A DNA stretch of 64,000 bases, taken from contig NC_079879.1 in the NCBI RefSeq assembly GCF_029227915.1, forward strand, positions 24,630,501-24,694,500, written 5' to 3'. The first letter of the stretch is position 1. Every line of letters starts with the position of its first letter. The notes under the pieces were generated by a model. The model made no database searches and had not been told where the DNA came from. It saw only the letters and a program-made list of their open reading frames with translations. The position numbers were made by a program, and so were the translations under genes. This document shows, piece after piece, positions 10,581-23,200 of the stretch. This DNA comes from Hydractinia symbiolongicarpus. Taxonomy: Eukaryota; Cnidaria; Hydrozoa; Anthoathecata; Hydractiniidae.

Positions 10581-11850
10581 TACCGCAGGTTGCCTTTGTT
10601 TGTGCAGGTACAAAATCAAGAAAAGGAAAGATTATGAAACTTCATCGTCAATTTTGCCATCCAAGTGCTGAAAAATTAAAATCTCTCATCAAAGCATCTA
10701 ATTCCTTCTTAAATGACCGAAGTGAAGTTATGAAAGTCATCGATGAAGTATCAAACTCTTGTGAAGTGTGCATTAAATACAGAAAACCAAGACCGCGTCC
10801 TATTGTTGGTTTACCAATGTCATCAGAATTTAACCAGTGTGTGGCTCTAGATCTTGTGCAACTTTCATAATCATTATGGTTTATCCATATCATAGATGTT
10901 TTTACCAGATTTTCATCAGCACAATTGACAAAGACGAAAGACAAAGATGTAATAACAGATATTATTTTTGAAATTTGGTTAGCCTGATTTGGTCAACCAA
11001 GGAGGTTTCTAGCTGATAATGGTGGAGAATTTGTTAACAAATTGTATGAAGAAATGTGTGAGCAGTTTAACATAGAGTTTTCAACAACTGCAGCTGGAAG
11101 TCCTTGGTCAAATGGACTATGTGAACGACACAATGGTATGATTAAGAAAATGCTGAAAAAAATTATTGAAGATACAAAATGTACACATAATCATAATGCA
11201 AAGAATTCTTTATCAAATTCTCACCAAATCAACTTGTTTATGGTAAAAATCACGACTATCCCTGCATCCTCACTGATCATTTGCCAGCTATGAATGACAC
11301 AGTTTCAAGCAAAACCGTGGCCCATAACCTTGCCGTAATGCATGCATCACGAAGAGCCTTTATAGCAGCAGAGTTTTCTGAGCGTATACGAAGAGCATTG
11401 AGGCATAATGTTCAGTGTTACAATGATGAGCGATATATCAATGGAGATAGAGTTTTCTATAAGAGAAAAGACAGTGAAAAATGGCATGGACCAGGCACTG
11501 TAATTGGACAGGAGAATAAGCAATTCCTTGTAAAACAGGACGTTATGCTAGAGTACACGTGTCGCTTGCAGAAGTTGGACCAAGTTTTGCATTCACAAAA
11601 ACCTTTACAAGACACAGAAAGGAGTACTGAAGTGACAACTACACAAGTGAACAATTGCATTCCGCTTGAACACGATGATGTTTTTGGTGAATATATTGGT
11701 GTAGATGATTTTGACAGTAACAATACAGAAGAACCAGAAAATGAGAAAACAACAAATTTACCAACAACAAAAGAAACAACATCAGACAGTGCCTCAATGA
11801 ATGAAACAACAACACACAAGATATCAACAAATGAAATCACAACCAATTAA
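10581..11850 (+). pseudogene. copia integrase remnant
   Basis: The HHCC zinc-binding module is visible (LHRQFCHPSAEKL, then SNSCEVCIKYRKPRP). The catalytic core follows, with ALDL (first acidic residue), LADNGGEFVNKLYEEM (second) and SNGLCERHNGMIKKM (the Glu). Then come a basic C-terminal region (YKRKDSEKWHGPGTVIG) and a Thr/Asn-rich linker. The frame is interrupted near 10868, 10985 and 11270. The integrase would have inserted the cDNA; this copy cannot make a continuous protein. Confidence 0.8.
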
Positions 11851-11930
11851 AATGTTAGTAATTCGTCAACAGTCCAAGGAATACCAAAGTTGAAGACAAA
11901 AATCATTTACAAGCTAACTCCCGACAGTGA

Positions 11931-13412
11931 ATGGACAAGGGGATTAGTCCACAGCAGAGCAGGAAAAGTGACCAGAAAAGGAAAAAAGGCAGACAGTATG
12001 GTAGCTGTTTAAATGTCCAAAATGAAGACACATGTGAAATAAATTGGCTAGATTTCAAAAGATGTGTGAGTGACTGGCAACCTGTTGTTGAGACAAACGA
12101 AACTGAAAAAGTACTATTATCGACTCAGGCAACTGTTACAGATGAGGTCTTAAATGCAAAGTATAAAGAATTATCCAATTGGGAAAACCACAAAGTTTTC
12201 TCCACCATAGAAGATAAGGGTCAATCTGCAATATCCACAAGATGGGTGGTCACAACAGAGAATATAGAGGGATACAAAACAGTTAAAGCTTGTTTGGTCA
12301 TAAGGAGTTTTGAAGAAGAAGAGGTCAAAAATCTGACTAAGGACTCCCCAACTTTTTCAAAAGAAAGTCTTCGCATTGTACTTTGTTAGCAACCTATGAA
12401 TGGGAATGTCACTCCTTAGATGTCAAGACGGCATTTCTTCAAGGCAACCAGATTGACAGAGAGGTTATCATAAAGCCCAAAAAGGAAGCAAATATAACAG
12501 GTGTGTTCTGGAAACTAAATAGAGTTGTATACAGCCTTGCTGATGCTTCAAGAGCTTGGTATCTACGTGTGAAGGAAGAGCTAATCCGCTTGGGGTTGAG
12601 AATGTCTTTATTTAATGAAGCATTATTTTATTGGATTCAAGATGACTGCTGCTAAGGACTGATTGTAATACATGTAGATGATTTTCTATGGGGAGGATCT
12701 CATAATTTTCAAGTGAAGGTCATTTCACCTATCAGAGAAACTTTTCTCAATGGATCTGAAGATTACTCCAATTTCAAATATGTTGGTGACAATATACAAC
12801 AATCTTATGGTTGTATTAACTATGACCAAAAGAACTATGTGGTAGGTATGGAACTGGTCAAGATTCAAAACACAACAGACAGACATCGACAACTATCACA
12901 TGAAGAACAATCAAACTTCTGATGTATTTGTGGGCAACTAAACTGGATGTCATCACAATCAAGGCCTGACATTGCATTTGATGTTTCCCAGCTAAGCACA
13001 AAACTAAACTGTGCAGTAGTTGATGATGTCATGAGAACCAACAAAGTGGTAAAGAAGTTGAAATTGGATCCCAGCATTTCCTTGAAATTTTGGAAACTTA
13101 AGCTTCCGTTACAACTGATCTTATATTCTGATGCTTCATTTGGGAACCTTCAAGATGGCAACTCTCAAAGTGGAATTTTTATTTTTCTGAAAGGTGTTGA
13201 GAATCTTATGGCAACTATCACATGGCAGTCTAAAAAGATTAAGAGAGTTGCGCGTAGCACTCTTGCTGCTGAGACACTAGCTCTTGTTAATGGTATTGAT
13301 ACATGCATATGGGTGAAGAATGTGATAAATGAAGTGTTGTATACTAATCTAGAAGGCATCTTATGTCATACAGATAACAAATCATTGTTTGAAGCTGCCC
13401 ATTCAACAAAGT
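11931..13412 (+). pseudogene. copia reverse transcriptase and RNase H remnant (5' part)
   Basis: Typical copia RT blocks appear in order: ISTRWVVTTENIEGYKTVKA, then ECHSLDVKTAFLQGNQIDRE, then NRVVYSLADASRAWYLRV, then the active-site block IVIHVDDFLWGG (both Asp intact) near 12665. Connection (RPDIAFDVSQLSTK) and RNase H (LILYSDASFGN, STLAAETLALV) follow. Stops and frameshifts occur near 12388 and 12653. RNase H is cut at 13412 by the next element and resumes at 14703. Confidence 0.85.
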
Positions 13413-14702
13413 CAGGTCTTGCCATGAGTCGCGAGCAATTGCTCGCGCCCGCGTAGTGCTCGCGTAAATGCTAGTTACCCGAGCATTTTATTGCTCGCGT
13501 AAATATTAACATTTTGAGATAATTGTAAACGTTTTTTTTAAGAATTGATTGGTCTTTTAAGTGAAATTCATGCACGAACGCTCAACCTGAAACTGAAAAG
13601 ATATTTGGTGTGATTATTTTCCACCCATCATGTAAAAGTTCATTCACCACTTTGTAAAAGGCTTGCGATACGGGCAAGGTTAATCTTTGTTGCGCATTCA
13701 TTTTGCAGTAGAAAAGTGGGGGACGTTTTAAATCGTGAACCCCAAACACGATGATCGAGCGTCTACTGGTATAGCGACTCTCTCAATCTTAACTTCCTTT
13801 TCTACATGTCCGAAATAGTATGCATGACTATACTGTCGTTTTCATAAATTTATTGTTTATTTTTCAGCAAATAGGAAAAAATATGCTTCGTTTTCAAATT
13901 AAAAAAAATCTTTATCAGCATGGTTTAAATAAAACTTCCAAATTCATTCGGAAAGTTCAAGTACACGTCAGGTACATAAAAGTGATACAGAAAAAAAAGT
14001 TATACCGCACGTGGGTTTCGTTTTTAAAATTGTTTGAGAACAGTTGCGGCATAAAGAAAATAATCCATTAAATTTGGACCTGCTATGGTTTCCAATTGTT
14101 TCGTCAAATGAAGAAATTATCTACAATTAAATCCATGATAAATTGTCTGTTCTGCCTGTAAGTGCAGTTTAGCAGACTTGCGTCATCCGTGCTCGGTTGG
14201 CGTTCACCTCCGCATTAGTTAAGAACTGCATGGCTGGATTTCTTGTGTAAGACCTGGTTACCAACGACGAAGGGGCCAGGCAAAAGAGTTTTATGTCTAC
14301 GTAGTTCTTTTAACTAAGTCAGAAGTTGGTGAATTAGCTACGATGGTCAGGTTGGCTATGAATAGGCTTGCTCGTGGATTTCAAGGACCAGGACTATTCA
14401 ATAATTCTGAGATCTAAAAGTGTCCGACCAAGACGGAAATCTATCGGACATTTTAACCAACGAAAGTTCTAAACGAGACATGGACAGGTCCGACCAAACT
14501 GGAAATGTGGCAGGCATTTTAATCACACGCCTGAAACGATTTAGGTGTGTGCCAAGGTGCACGCCTCTCCTGAAAAAGATGCCCTGAGAGACTAAATATA
14601 AAGTTTTTTTAGCGAAAAATATGGCGAGCAAAATTGCTTGTGTGGACACTCTGACGCAAGCAATAAATTGCTCGGTAGGTTATTTGCTCGCGGCAAGGCC
14701 TG
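13413..14702. mobile_element. 1.29-kb non-autonomous TIR element within copia RNase H
   Basis: Terminal inverted repeats are CAGGTCTTGCC (13413) and, inverted, CAGGCCTTGCC (ending 14702). Both are followed by subterminal GCGAGCAAT motifs, including CGCGAGCAATTGCTCGCG near the left end. It is flanked by a 5-bp direct repeat, AAAGT (13408-13412 and 14703-14707). Removing the element plus one repeat restores the copia frame across the junction, which proves it is an insertion. No ORF inside resembles a transposase. CAGG termini occur in hAT elements, but those make 8-bp duplications, so the superfamily is left open. Confidence 0.8.
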
Positions 14703-14892
14703 AAAGTCTTTGGAAGACAAACGGTTAAGGGTTGATATGGCTTCCCTAAGACAGAGTATCAATCAGAAAGAGATTGAATTGAAGTGGATTTCTATCAAAC
14801 ATCAGTTAGCAGACGTGTTAACAAAACAAGGAGCAAATAGCACACTCTTAATGAATGTCCTACAGGGGGTCATAATATTAGTGACCAATTAA
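14703..14892 (+). pseudogene. copia RNase H C-terminal end
   Basis: The frame resumes after the insertion: SLEDKRLRVDMASLRQSI, then LKWISIKHQLADVLTKQGAN, the conserved copia C-terminal block (I.....LADxLTK), then a stop. A G-rich tract (ACAGGGGG) near 14862-14869 could be part of the polypurine tract. The start of the 3' LTR was not identified. Confidence 0.8.
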
Positions 14893-15530
14893 ATGTTGAG
14901 TTATGAAAATTTGAATATTGTGTTCGAAAATTAAAGTTTTTTTGAGTTTTTATCTTTTATAATTTTTTTTGTTTAAATTCCACACAAGTAATCACATGAA
15001 GAAAGAGAGATACATGTAGTGATGACTTAACCAAGACTAGTACAGTAGAGGGTTTTGGTGAAAAGCCAGTTTTGCCTCTAGACTATAAGATAAACGATAA
15101 GATAAATACTACTTTTTTCTTGGCGAAATTGTACCATCACGCCTAGACTTCATAGTATTTGTCTGGACTCTGTCTACCTTTGTGGCTGCAGGTTTTTTTA
15201 TGTTTTTACGTAGTATGTATGTGGTTATTGAAAGTTTAAGAAGCAAGGTCTGGGCAACTGATAAAGTTTTTCATAGTCCTCCTCATCCACAGAACATTTT
15301 TTCAACATTTATTACTTTTTCGAACCCATAGGAGATTGGGGATAAAACTAGTCAAATTGAAATTTGTTTTTTTTGACAACGGGTGCATCAACACACACGC
15401 AGTTAACACACAAGATGGCATGGTGTTACAAATAATACATAAAAGCAATCCACTGTTTCAATACAAACAATTAAAGTATGTGTGATGAGAATATTCTCGG
15501 ATCCGGGTTAATCACTGACGGTAATTTTCT
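14893..15530. other. Non-coding right flank of the copia element
   Basis: No coding signal. This should contain the 3' LTR if one survives, but no block identical to the putative 5' LTR (before 5600 or 9258-9267) was found by eye. The 3' LTR is therefore deleted, truncated or too diverged to recognise. Confidence 0.4.
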
Positions 15531-15540
15531 GCGCATGCGC
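15531..15540. promoter_or_regulatory. GCGCATGCGC palindrome (NRF1-like site) upstream of THAP ORF
   Basis: A GC-rich 10-bp palindrome, unusual in this AT-rich context, lies about 84 bp before the THAP ATG. It equals the core of the animal NRF1 site, which is common in proximal promoters. Its use as a promoter element is inference. Confidence 0.35.
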
Positions 15541-15623
15541 GATTTACTGCAGTGAAAACAAACTCTCCTGGAGCAGTCATTTTAACCTAGCGAAGCTGGA
15601 GTGAACACATAGAAGTTTTTAAA

Positions 15624-15839
15624 ATGCCAAATAGTTGTGCTGCTTTTGGTTGTTCAAACCATAATTTAATGGAAAATAAACCTGGATTCTACAGATTTCC
15701 GAATAACAACCCAGAACGAAGAAAAATGTGGATAAGTGCATGTAAAAGGAAAAACAAAGAACAAGAACAAGAAGAGGCAAACAACAGCGATTTCTGCAAT
15801 GCAAAAGAAAATTATCTAGCTAAAAAAGTTATCCAATAA
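15624..15839 (+). CDS. THAP zinc-finger domain fragment (N-terminal half)
   Basis: The 71-codon frame starts with the THAP signature MPNSCAAFGCSNHN (first Cys pair of the C2CH finger), then GFYRFPNNNPERRKMWISAC, matching the family's FHxFP block followed by a basic stretch and Trp. The second half of the domain (C-X2-H and the AVPTIF-type end) is absent, because the frame ends in KKVIQ and a stop. THAP domains bind DNA sequence-specifically and occur in regulators and P-element-type transposases. Either this is the first exon of a gene whose later exons are not recognisable, or it is a truncated copy. No transposase-like sequence follows in the next 1.4 kb. Confidence 0.55.
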   Translation: MPNSCAAFGCSNHNLMENKPGFYRFPNNNPERRKMWISACKRKNKEQEQEEANNSDFCNAKENYLAKKVIQ

Positions 15840-17244
15840 CGACCCCCTGAAGTAACTGTAAATAAACGATTAACTATATAACTTCCAAAATTAAAAACAA
15901 AATCAAAACAAAACAAAGACACGACACGCTGCAAGCACTACCATCTTTATTTTAACTGCGAACAACCTGTTCGCTGGCTGTGGTATGTTTCCACAACCTG
16001 CATTAACGCCATAACCGCCTGGGCGTTAAAGCAGCAAAATAAATTACTACTGCGTTTTTGGGCTTTTCAATATTTTACAATGTTTTTACTTGTTTAAGGC
16101 AGTTTTAGTTAAACAGCAAGAAATAATTTGACATCGCCCCAAGGCTTGTTAGTTTTTTTGGGAAGAACCCGAACACCCGGGACGAGTTTTTAAATAATTG
16201 TCAGAAAGTAAAAAAGCCCTTGAGGAACGGGGTTGCGTGGGCTGAAGAATTCATATAAATAACTAGAAAAATAAGCCATTTAAGTTTTTTTGTTTCTTTT
16301 TTTTACTTTACAAACTGTTTTGATAAAAAAAATGTTATAAGAAACCGAAGCTCGAAATTCTGCAAAAAACAAGAACAAAATGAGAACAGCTTCAGGCTCA
16401 AAAATAAGAACAATCCAGGTCTAAATTTTGTCATAAGTTAAAAACAATCTGTCATGTAAGTTCTTTGTTTGTTCGATTGTTCACGAGCAAAATACACATA
16501 TAAATTTCAGAGAAATTTGACAAAACAAAAGATTTCAAAAAGAAGAACGGCCAGCCTGATTTACTGTCTCTTAGAAAATCAAGAAGTGTGTTCTTAAAAA
16601 ACAGACTCTAGTCCAAGAATAACCTTTTGACTCGATGAAAATATTTTGGTCAGTCAAAACTTTGTCTAGCGGAATTTTCTTGGAATAAAGTACTCGTCTC
16701 GTCTTCCCGATAATTGACAAACAGCTCTGGGAACAAGGTTGTTTGTACTACGTATAACATTACCCTCAAACCATCAGAGCGGTGAGGAAGCGGGCCTTGT
16801 GGATAATCTTTATCGAAATAAGATATAAATTATGAAACGCAAGCTTGTGTCAAGGAGAATAGCGATAGAGGGCGACATATATATTTATATGTCACTGAAT
16901 TTGCGACAATAATTAGTGCATGTTGGGTTCACTGATAAGCATGGTACGTGTGTACATGGTAAAAAAAACAGTGTATTGAACAGAAACAGATAATTATACT
17001 GAAGTGCTGAAAAATGTGTATTTCTCATGTTGTCGGACAATTTAAAGGAAGAAATGTTTTTACAATTTTTAATTAAATATGCGTTATGAAAAAAATATAA
17101 TTAAGATAATTTATTAAAAATATTCTAGCAGATGTACTGGCTAACTCTTGGCTTTCATTCTAACAGGCTAGGATGGCAATGCAGCTTGTATTTCATGAAA
17201 TAACAAGTTTATAATACAACGCGTTTCGCAAACGCTTCCCGTTT
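15840..17244. other. Non-coding between THAP fragment and DUF4139 copy A
   Basis: No recognisable coding sequence. It probably includes the 3' UTR of copy A at its right end (see the polyadenylation signal at 17110). A GC-richer patch near 15950-16030 contains GCGTTAA-type repeats of unknown nature. Confidence 0.4.
17110..17115 (-). terminator. Polyadenylation signal AATAAA for DUF4139 copy A
   Basis: A canonical AATAAA on the minus strand lies about 130 bp downstream of the copy A stop codon, a usual distance for a short 3' UTR. Cleavage there is inference. Confidence 0.4.
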
Positions 17245-20200
17245 TTACAGTCCTGCAATATCTACACCCACAGGATGTTCAACTTGATATCTCAAATCAA
17301 TTTTCTTTGTCTCTGAAGCAGCAATATCGCAAACCCATTCAATTTTATAATCATTTGTATGTAAGGTTGCATTTCCTTCTTGAACAACAGCAGGTTCATT
17401 TGGCGAGGATGCTTTCAAGTTCATGTTTGGTTCTTGAAGAGTTACCTAAATGAAGTTAAAAAGTAAAGGTGTGTAGAAAGGATGACTGAGAATTGAGGTC
17501 AAGATTTATTAGTATCCCGGTGAAACCGTGAATTACTAATCGGGACGCCTAAAGTGAATTTGGATTAGTCTGCTGCTAAGATCCGATTAGGCAAGAAAAG
17601 ACGTTTCGTTTATTTGGGACTTAATTCACGGAACCAATTTGAAGTTTTGACGACACGCAGCATGTCATTTAACTAATGCAAAAAAAACTTACCCTTATTT
17701 TTTCATTTGTGCTTCTGGGGCATTGATCTTGAATAGTAATTTTAATAGGAGATGATTTTGTATTTTTAATTTCAATTTGTTGATGGAAATTGTACACATG
17801 TGCTTTGGATATCATTCCAGTCTTTTGTTCAAACTTTTTCAATGGATTGTAAGTGACTTTAACTGCAGGATCAGCACCCAAAGCAACTTCAAATTCTTCC
17901 ATTGGACTTACTGATGGTAATGAAGACTAAAGGATAAAATAAGAATTATAGAATTGCTTTTTGTAAAGAACATCACAAATTCCTCTTTGTTTACTAAACT
18001 AAGAAGTCTCTCCAAAAACCAAAATTTCTTTCATCAGTATACTAATTTTGGGTATAAAAAGCAATCTACAAGCTAACAAAGAATTTAACACAATGGTTAT
18101 TTTTAGCCACTTTTCAAAGTCTGCAGAAATCATTGACCCTCTAATACTTCGCACCCTAGAGACAACTTCTGTTAGACAAGCTATGTCAAGAGCAAAAATT
18201 AGCACAGCTTAAGAGTTTAAACCCAACCAAACAACCTAAGATCCTTAGTTGGCTGACGAATGAACTTTCACAAGTTCAAATTGTGTAAATCTGATATAGA
18301 AACAGCTGAAATTACTACTTGTGGCGACAAACTTCAAAATATTTAGTCACGTGCAAATATACTTATTTACTTCGACTGCATGAATCGGTGGTAAAATGAT
18401 AAATTAGCATGTTTTTTAGAGGGATATATAGATGGCGTTACATATAACATGGTAAAACTGTAGTCTAGGAAATTAAAAATCTGCAAAGAACAGAAGAATT
18501 TCCAAACCTTAGTAATGAAATTATTATCCAGAAACACGTTAGCATCTCCAGCTAGCATAGCATATGCAGATTCATTTTTAGCTTTAATCTTCAAAAAAGC
18601 ATGCGCGACTGCTTTTGGTGTAGATAAGTATTCAAATTGAGGTGAGAAATCAAGCTGAGCTATCGAGACTTTGTGTGCTACATCATCGGATTGAATTGTG
18701 GCTAATCGAGTAATTTCGAAATTCGTGCTTGTAATACCTTCAACAGTCTAAGAAACAAAACAGAGTGAAGCCCTCTTGTAAATAGCTGCTGACAAATCAA
18801 TTTAATTCCAAACAACGAACAAGAAATAATTAAATAAATTCATCAATATTGATAAAATGCTAAAACCTCTTAGTTACTCTTAAAATTTTACCGCCCCCAT
18901 AAGTTCATTCCTAATAACTTTTGTTCTAAAGAAGGTTAGACTGGAAATTTTACGACTTTTACTTTTTCTTTATTACGTGAAAATGTAAAAAAAATTTATA
19001 GTTTATAAAGCAAAAGCTGGATTTTTTTATATTCTTTTTTATTATAACACTTAAAGAAATATCTCTTTTGGTCTTATTACACGCTTCTTATTCTATAGGA
19101 ATATTCAAGATGAAATTAGACAAAAAGTTAAAAATATGCTAACAATGCAAATTTTTGCCGAAAGGTAAAGGATATTATGTTGAAACAAAAAAAAAAACAA
19201 AAAAAAAATAAACACTACATTCTTGTGACAAAAACCGTGTATATATTTGGGTTTGATTTTACTCAGTAAATCAACGAATTAAAAATCCACCCCTTTAAAG
19301 ACAGGGTTTACTAGGATTACATTTATGTTTACATATGAGGTCATAAGTACACCTTATCCATACTATATAACTCCTAACTAAGAAAAAATAATAAAGTCAT
19401 ATACCATTGCTTCTGGTAGTGAACTTTCTGCATACGCCGGGGCAGAGCTAAGACTTCCAAAATTATCCATTAGACCTGACACCCTCTTCCTCATAGAAAA
19501 TCTAAATAAGTAAAATTGTCGTATTAGTTTGTTGGTAAAAGTTTATAACATCTTATCAGTAAAAATATACACTATTGTATAGTATAAACGTATAATGTAA
19601 AAAAAAAAAAAAAATTCCTTTCAATTTGTCAGAACTGTCGAATTCGTGTCTCCCATAGCGTTTACTACTTACTGAAGATTCATCTGAAAAGTTTTTCTGT
19701 CAAAAAAAAATTTAGTGTTTTAATTTCTAACGTGCTTATATACACAATTGAGTTTGATCAAACAATAAAAACATAATTTGAAGTTAGACCCATGCATATC
19801 TTCATAAATACGCAATATTCATGATTTTATTTTAAAAGCGTTGCAAGCTTCTTCTTGATATGTTAATTTCCATATAGTTGGTCTTATCCAGAGGATCAAC
19901 AAAAACTAACAACTACAACAACAACGACAACAACGACAACAAACAACAACAACGCAAGCAATTAAAGCATCAACAACAACGACAACAACCAACACCACTC
20001 ACAAACAAATTTTATTGCTCATTGCATCTATCATTAAGCTACAAGAGTATCTTTGCGCTAGTCTTAAACGATAAGAAACAAAGGGGTTCTCAGTAGAATT
20101 TTACCTTCTATATTGTTTTTTTTCGGGAACTAAATTATAACGTACTGCTAGATTCAGTACTTGTGGCTGTAATTCAGGAGGACTTCCACCAACACTTGGC

Positions 20201-23200
20201 ATTGCAGTACTTAAAGATAATTTTGCATCTTCCCAATCTTCACCAGTGTTTTGTTTGATATTAGCAAAATACAAAACCTGATAGATAATAAAGAACAAGA
20301 ATAGCTTTGGTTTAGGGAGTACAAAACAACGACAGCCAAGCAATTAATGAGATATTCTAAATTCCACACCGATCTCATTTTAGAACCAAATTATCATCTT
20401 CAATACAAGTTAATGCTACCAATGCTTATCAGTTTAATAAGCAGTTCTCAAAGGGTCTTATAAGAAAAACCTTAGACTGTCTACAACAACCGCCAGTTTC
20501 AATACTTTACATAACAGATTTTCTCAGTGACAATTTTTTGCTACACTAGATTATACTGGGAGTTGGTACAGTCACTATTTATAGTATAAAACACCATTTC
20601 TTCACATTTATAACTTAAAAATAAGACTTTTAACTAGTGGAAATTGTTAAATACATCATTATCACCTGTACACTGCTATCTTTATTGAATGCTCGCACAT
20701 CATACAATGGTGTCCAACTTGCATTAGAAACAACGTAAGATACTACCAATGTGACTGAACCTTTCTCTTTAACATCCAGAAGGATTGAAATACGTCTAAG
20801 GATGTAAAATGAAACACATTCACTATATAATATTGCATTTTAATTCAGGAGACATGAAAATAAGACAACAGAAGCTATGCTGTTGTTGTAATTATTAGAA
20901 ACCAAGTGCGTCCATTGATACAAGCAAAATACCAATTCCACTTTGTCAGAAAAAGATTTTTTATCGTTAATGATATATGGTAAGCATAAGATATCACTAA
21001 AGCCCATAGTAAAATACCAAACATATTCATTTGATCTGAATTACGCCCAAAAATGATTTAATCGTTGGTAGATTGCCCAAAAAACAAACAGTTTTACAAC
21101 TTAAAAGTTCAGTGATATTTTGACCAGTTTTCAGGTGAAAAAATCAATTATGGTGATGCCATTAGAAATAAAAAAAGTCAAATGGAAAAAAAAGTATTTA
21201 TAGCTGATGAGAAAGCAATATAACTCTATATTTATCTAACCAATCGTATAGTGTACGCCCTTTTTGCGCATGTCAATTGCACAAACTTATTTTCATATCT
21301 ATTTCTGTTAAAAAAGCGATGAAGATTATTTTTATTCGGTATTTCTGTTAAGCAACTTTCGTCAAATATTGCAAAACATCAAGTTCTTATGAATGGAAGT
21401 TAATATAACACTATCTTTCAGTTATAATCTGGTTATTACTTTTTAAAAATCTTACCTTCCCATAGTAATTTCTTGACTTTGAGGTCCCATACCATCCAGA
21501 TTCTTTTTTAGAACATCAATCTCTTTATTTATAGCTTCTAATTTCTCGTTTAAAGAAAATGACGCCTCCATCAGCTTTTCACTTCGCTCTTTATAAATGT
21601 TTAAGAAACTTAATAAATTTTCAACATTTTTCTTTTCCAATACATCCACAACTTTATCATCTTTGCTCTAGAAACAAAACAGGATGGAATATGCTGTGAC
21701 AGATATTAATAAAAATGCAGAAAAAGAGTGCTAAGTTAACTCATCAGAACTAGACTTTTTAAAGAAGTGGATATTAAACAGTAGTCAATAAACAGACAAA
21801 GGAGATCAAATAAAAATGGCAGAGTCTGTCTTTTTTTAACTTCAAATGGAAATTAACAATTCACCCCGTTTAATCTTACCTATGTAAACAATGTCCAAAC
21901 AATTTTTGGGGCGTTTTTCCCTAAGTAGCTAAACAATGTTTGGGGCGGAGCGCAAAAAATTGTTTATAAAAGAAATGTAATCTGAATGACATTTTAACAT
22001 AGCGAAAAATTTAAAATTTACTATTTTGAACGTAACAGATCAAAAAAAAAAAAGGTTGCGTTTATGGTAACTTTCCTAAAAAATTGATAAGATTTTCAGC
22101 AAGAGAAATTGTAGATGCATCTCTATGAACTATTGCACTAATAAACAAAGTCAAAATCAAAATTATTGGTTTAGAGTTAAGACTCTAAAAAGATTAAAAT
22201 ATACAAGTAACTGGATTTGTTACATCTTTACATCAACATCACAGGGATAATTAAATGCATAACCATTGTTCCAGTTGCTGAAAAATTAGATCTGTTGGAT
22301 TGTCTTGTTTTTTTGTAGCAAAAAACCTTCCTTAGATGTAACAGTAATATTTATTTTCATGTCCTATTTTTGTCAAATCCAGAATCTAGTAGTCCAGGTC
22401 AAGTATGGTGTGAACTTATGAATAGCACAGTCTTTGAAGCAAAACAATTTCAATTATTTTCGTGTTTTTTTTTTGCTTTACAAGCAAAGAGTTATTTTTG
22501 GTTATTTACTCTAACTGGCTTCTCTATTATTATTATTACAGATTTTTATTGATTTGATGACTCAGTGTTGTAATGTAACTAGAAAAACCACTTTAAAGAA
22601 ATTAAGAACCCGGCTCTGTTAAACACTTGCCTGCTATGTAGAATAACCAAACGACCTGGGTTCATCAACAATCCAAAAAACATTTTCTAGGACAATTAAA
22701 TTGAAACTGAAAAATTAAATTGATAGACTCACAGGGGTCTTGTTAAAAAGAATTGCAAGGGGTCTGAAAATCTCGTGCGTGATATTTGATGTCAATAAAG
22801 GGGCTTCTCAAGGCAATGTTTTTTCAGCAAAGCTATAGTACACAACTTACTGCTGAAATGCAAACTCGATATTCTTCCAAAGCATCCTTCTCATTTTTAA
22901 CACTTTCTACTTTCTCCAGAAGACGCGATTTTTCTCCCTCTAGCTTTTTAATCGAACTGCGTACTTTGTCAGCCTCTGATTTTATTGATTCTAACTCATC
23001 TTCTGTTTCAACTTTTTCTGAGATGGCTTTTTCTTGATATGCTACTTCAACAATAGTTGCTTCTCCATAACAGGTCACTCTAAAAATAAGACAGGTAGAA
23101 ATGAACCAAAGTGTAAAATTTTTGGTTGGGAAATTCCTTTAATGATTCTGCACAGAAAAATAGTTCATAATCACAAAACTTCAACCTAGATAGCAAGGTG

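Larger units (their letters stand above)
9258..14892 (+). mobile_element. Decayed Ty1/copia LTR retrotransposon (internal region, interrupted)
   Basis: Gag and pol domains occur in copia order on the plus strand: gag with zinc knuckle, protease, integrase, reverse transcriptase, RNase H. A primer-binding site follows the residual 5' LTR end. The frame is broken by many stops and shifts, so the copy is dead. The TIR element at 5610-9248 separates its 5' LTR from the primer-binding site, and a second DNA element (13413-14702) splits RNase H. The final coding block (14703-14892) ends in a stop. No 3' LTR identical to the left flank was recognised, so the right boundary is approximate. Confidence 0.85.

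Noticed and set aside
13820-14071. 83-codon basic ORF inside the 1.29-kb element
   Set aside because: No transposase motif, and Lys-rich composition is expected from AT-rich DNA. Not treated as a gene.
5064-15138. Possible inverted repeat pair (GGTACAACTTCGCCAGGAAG near 5065 and its complement near 15113) bracketing the copia island
   Set aside because: Similarity covers only about 20-24 bases with mismatches and does not extend. Too weak to call a flanking element.
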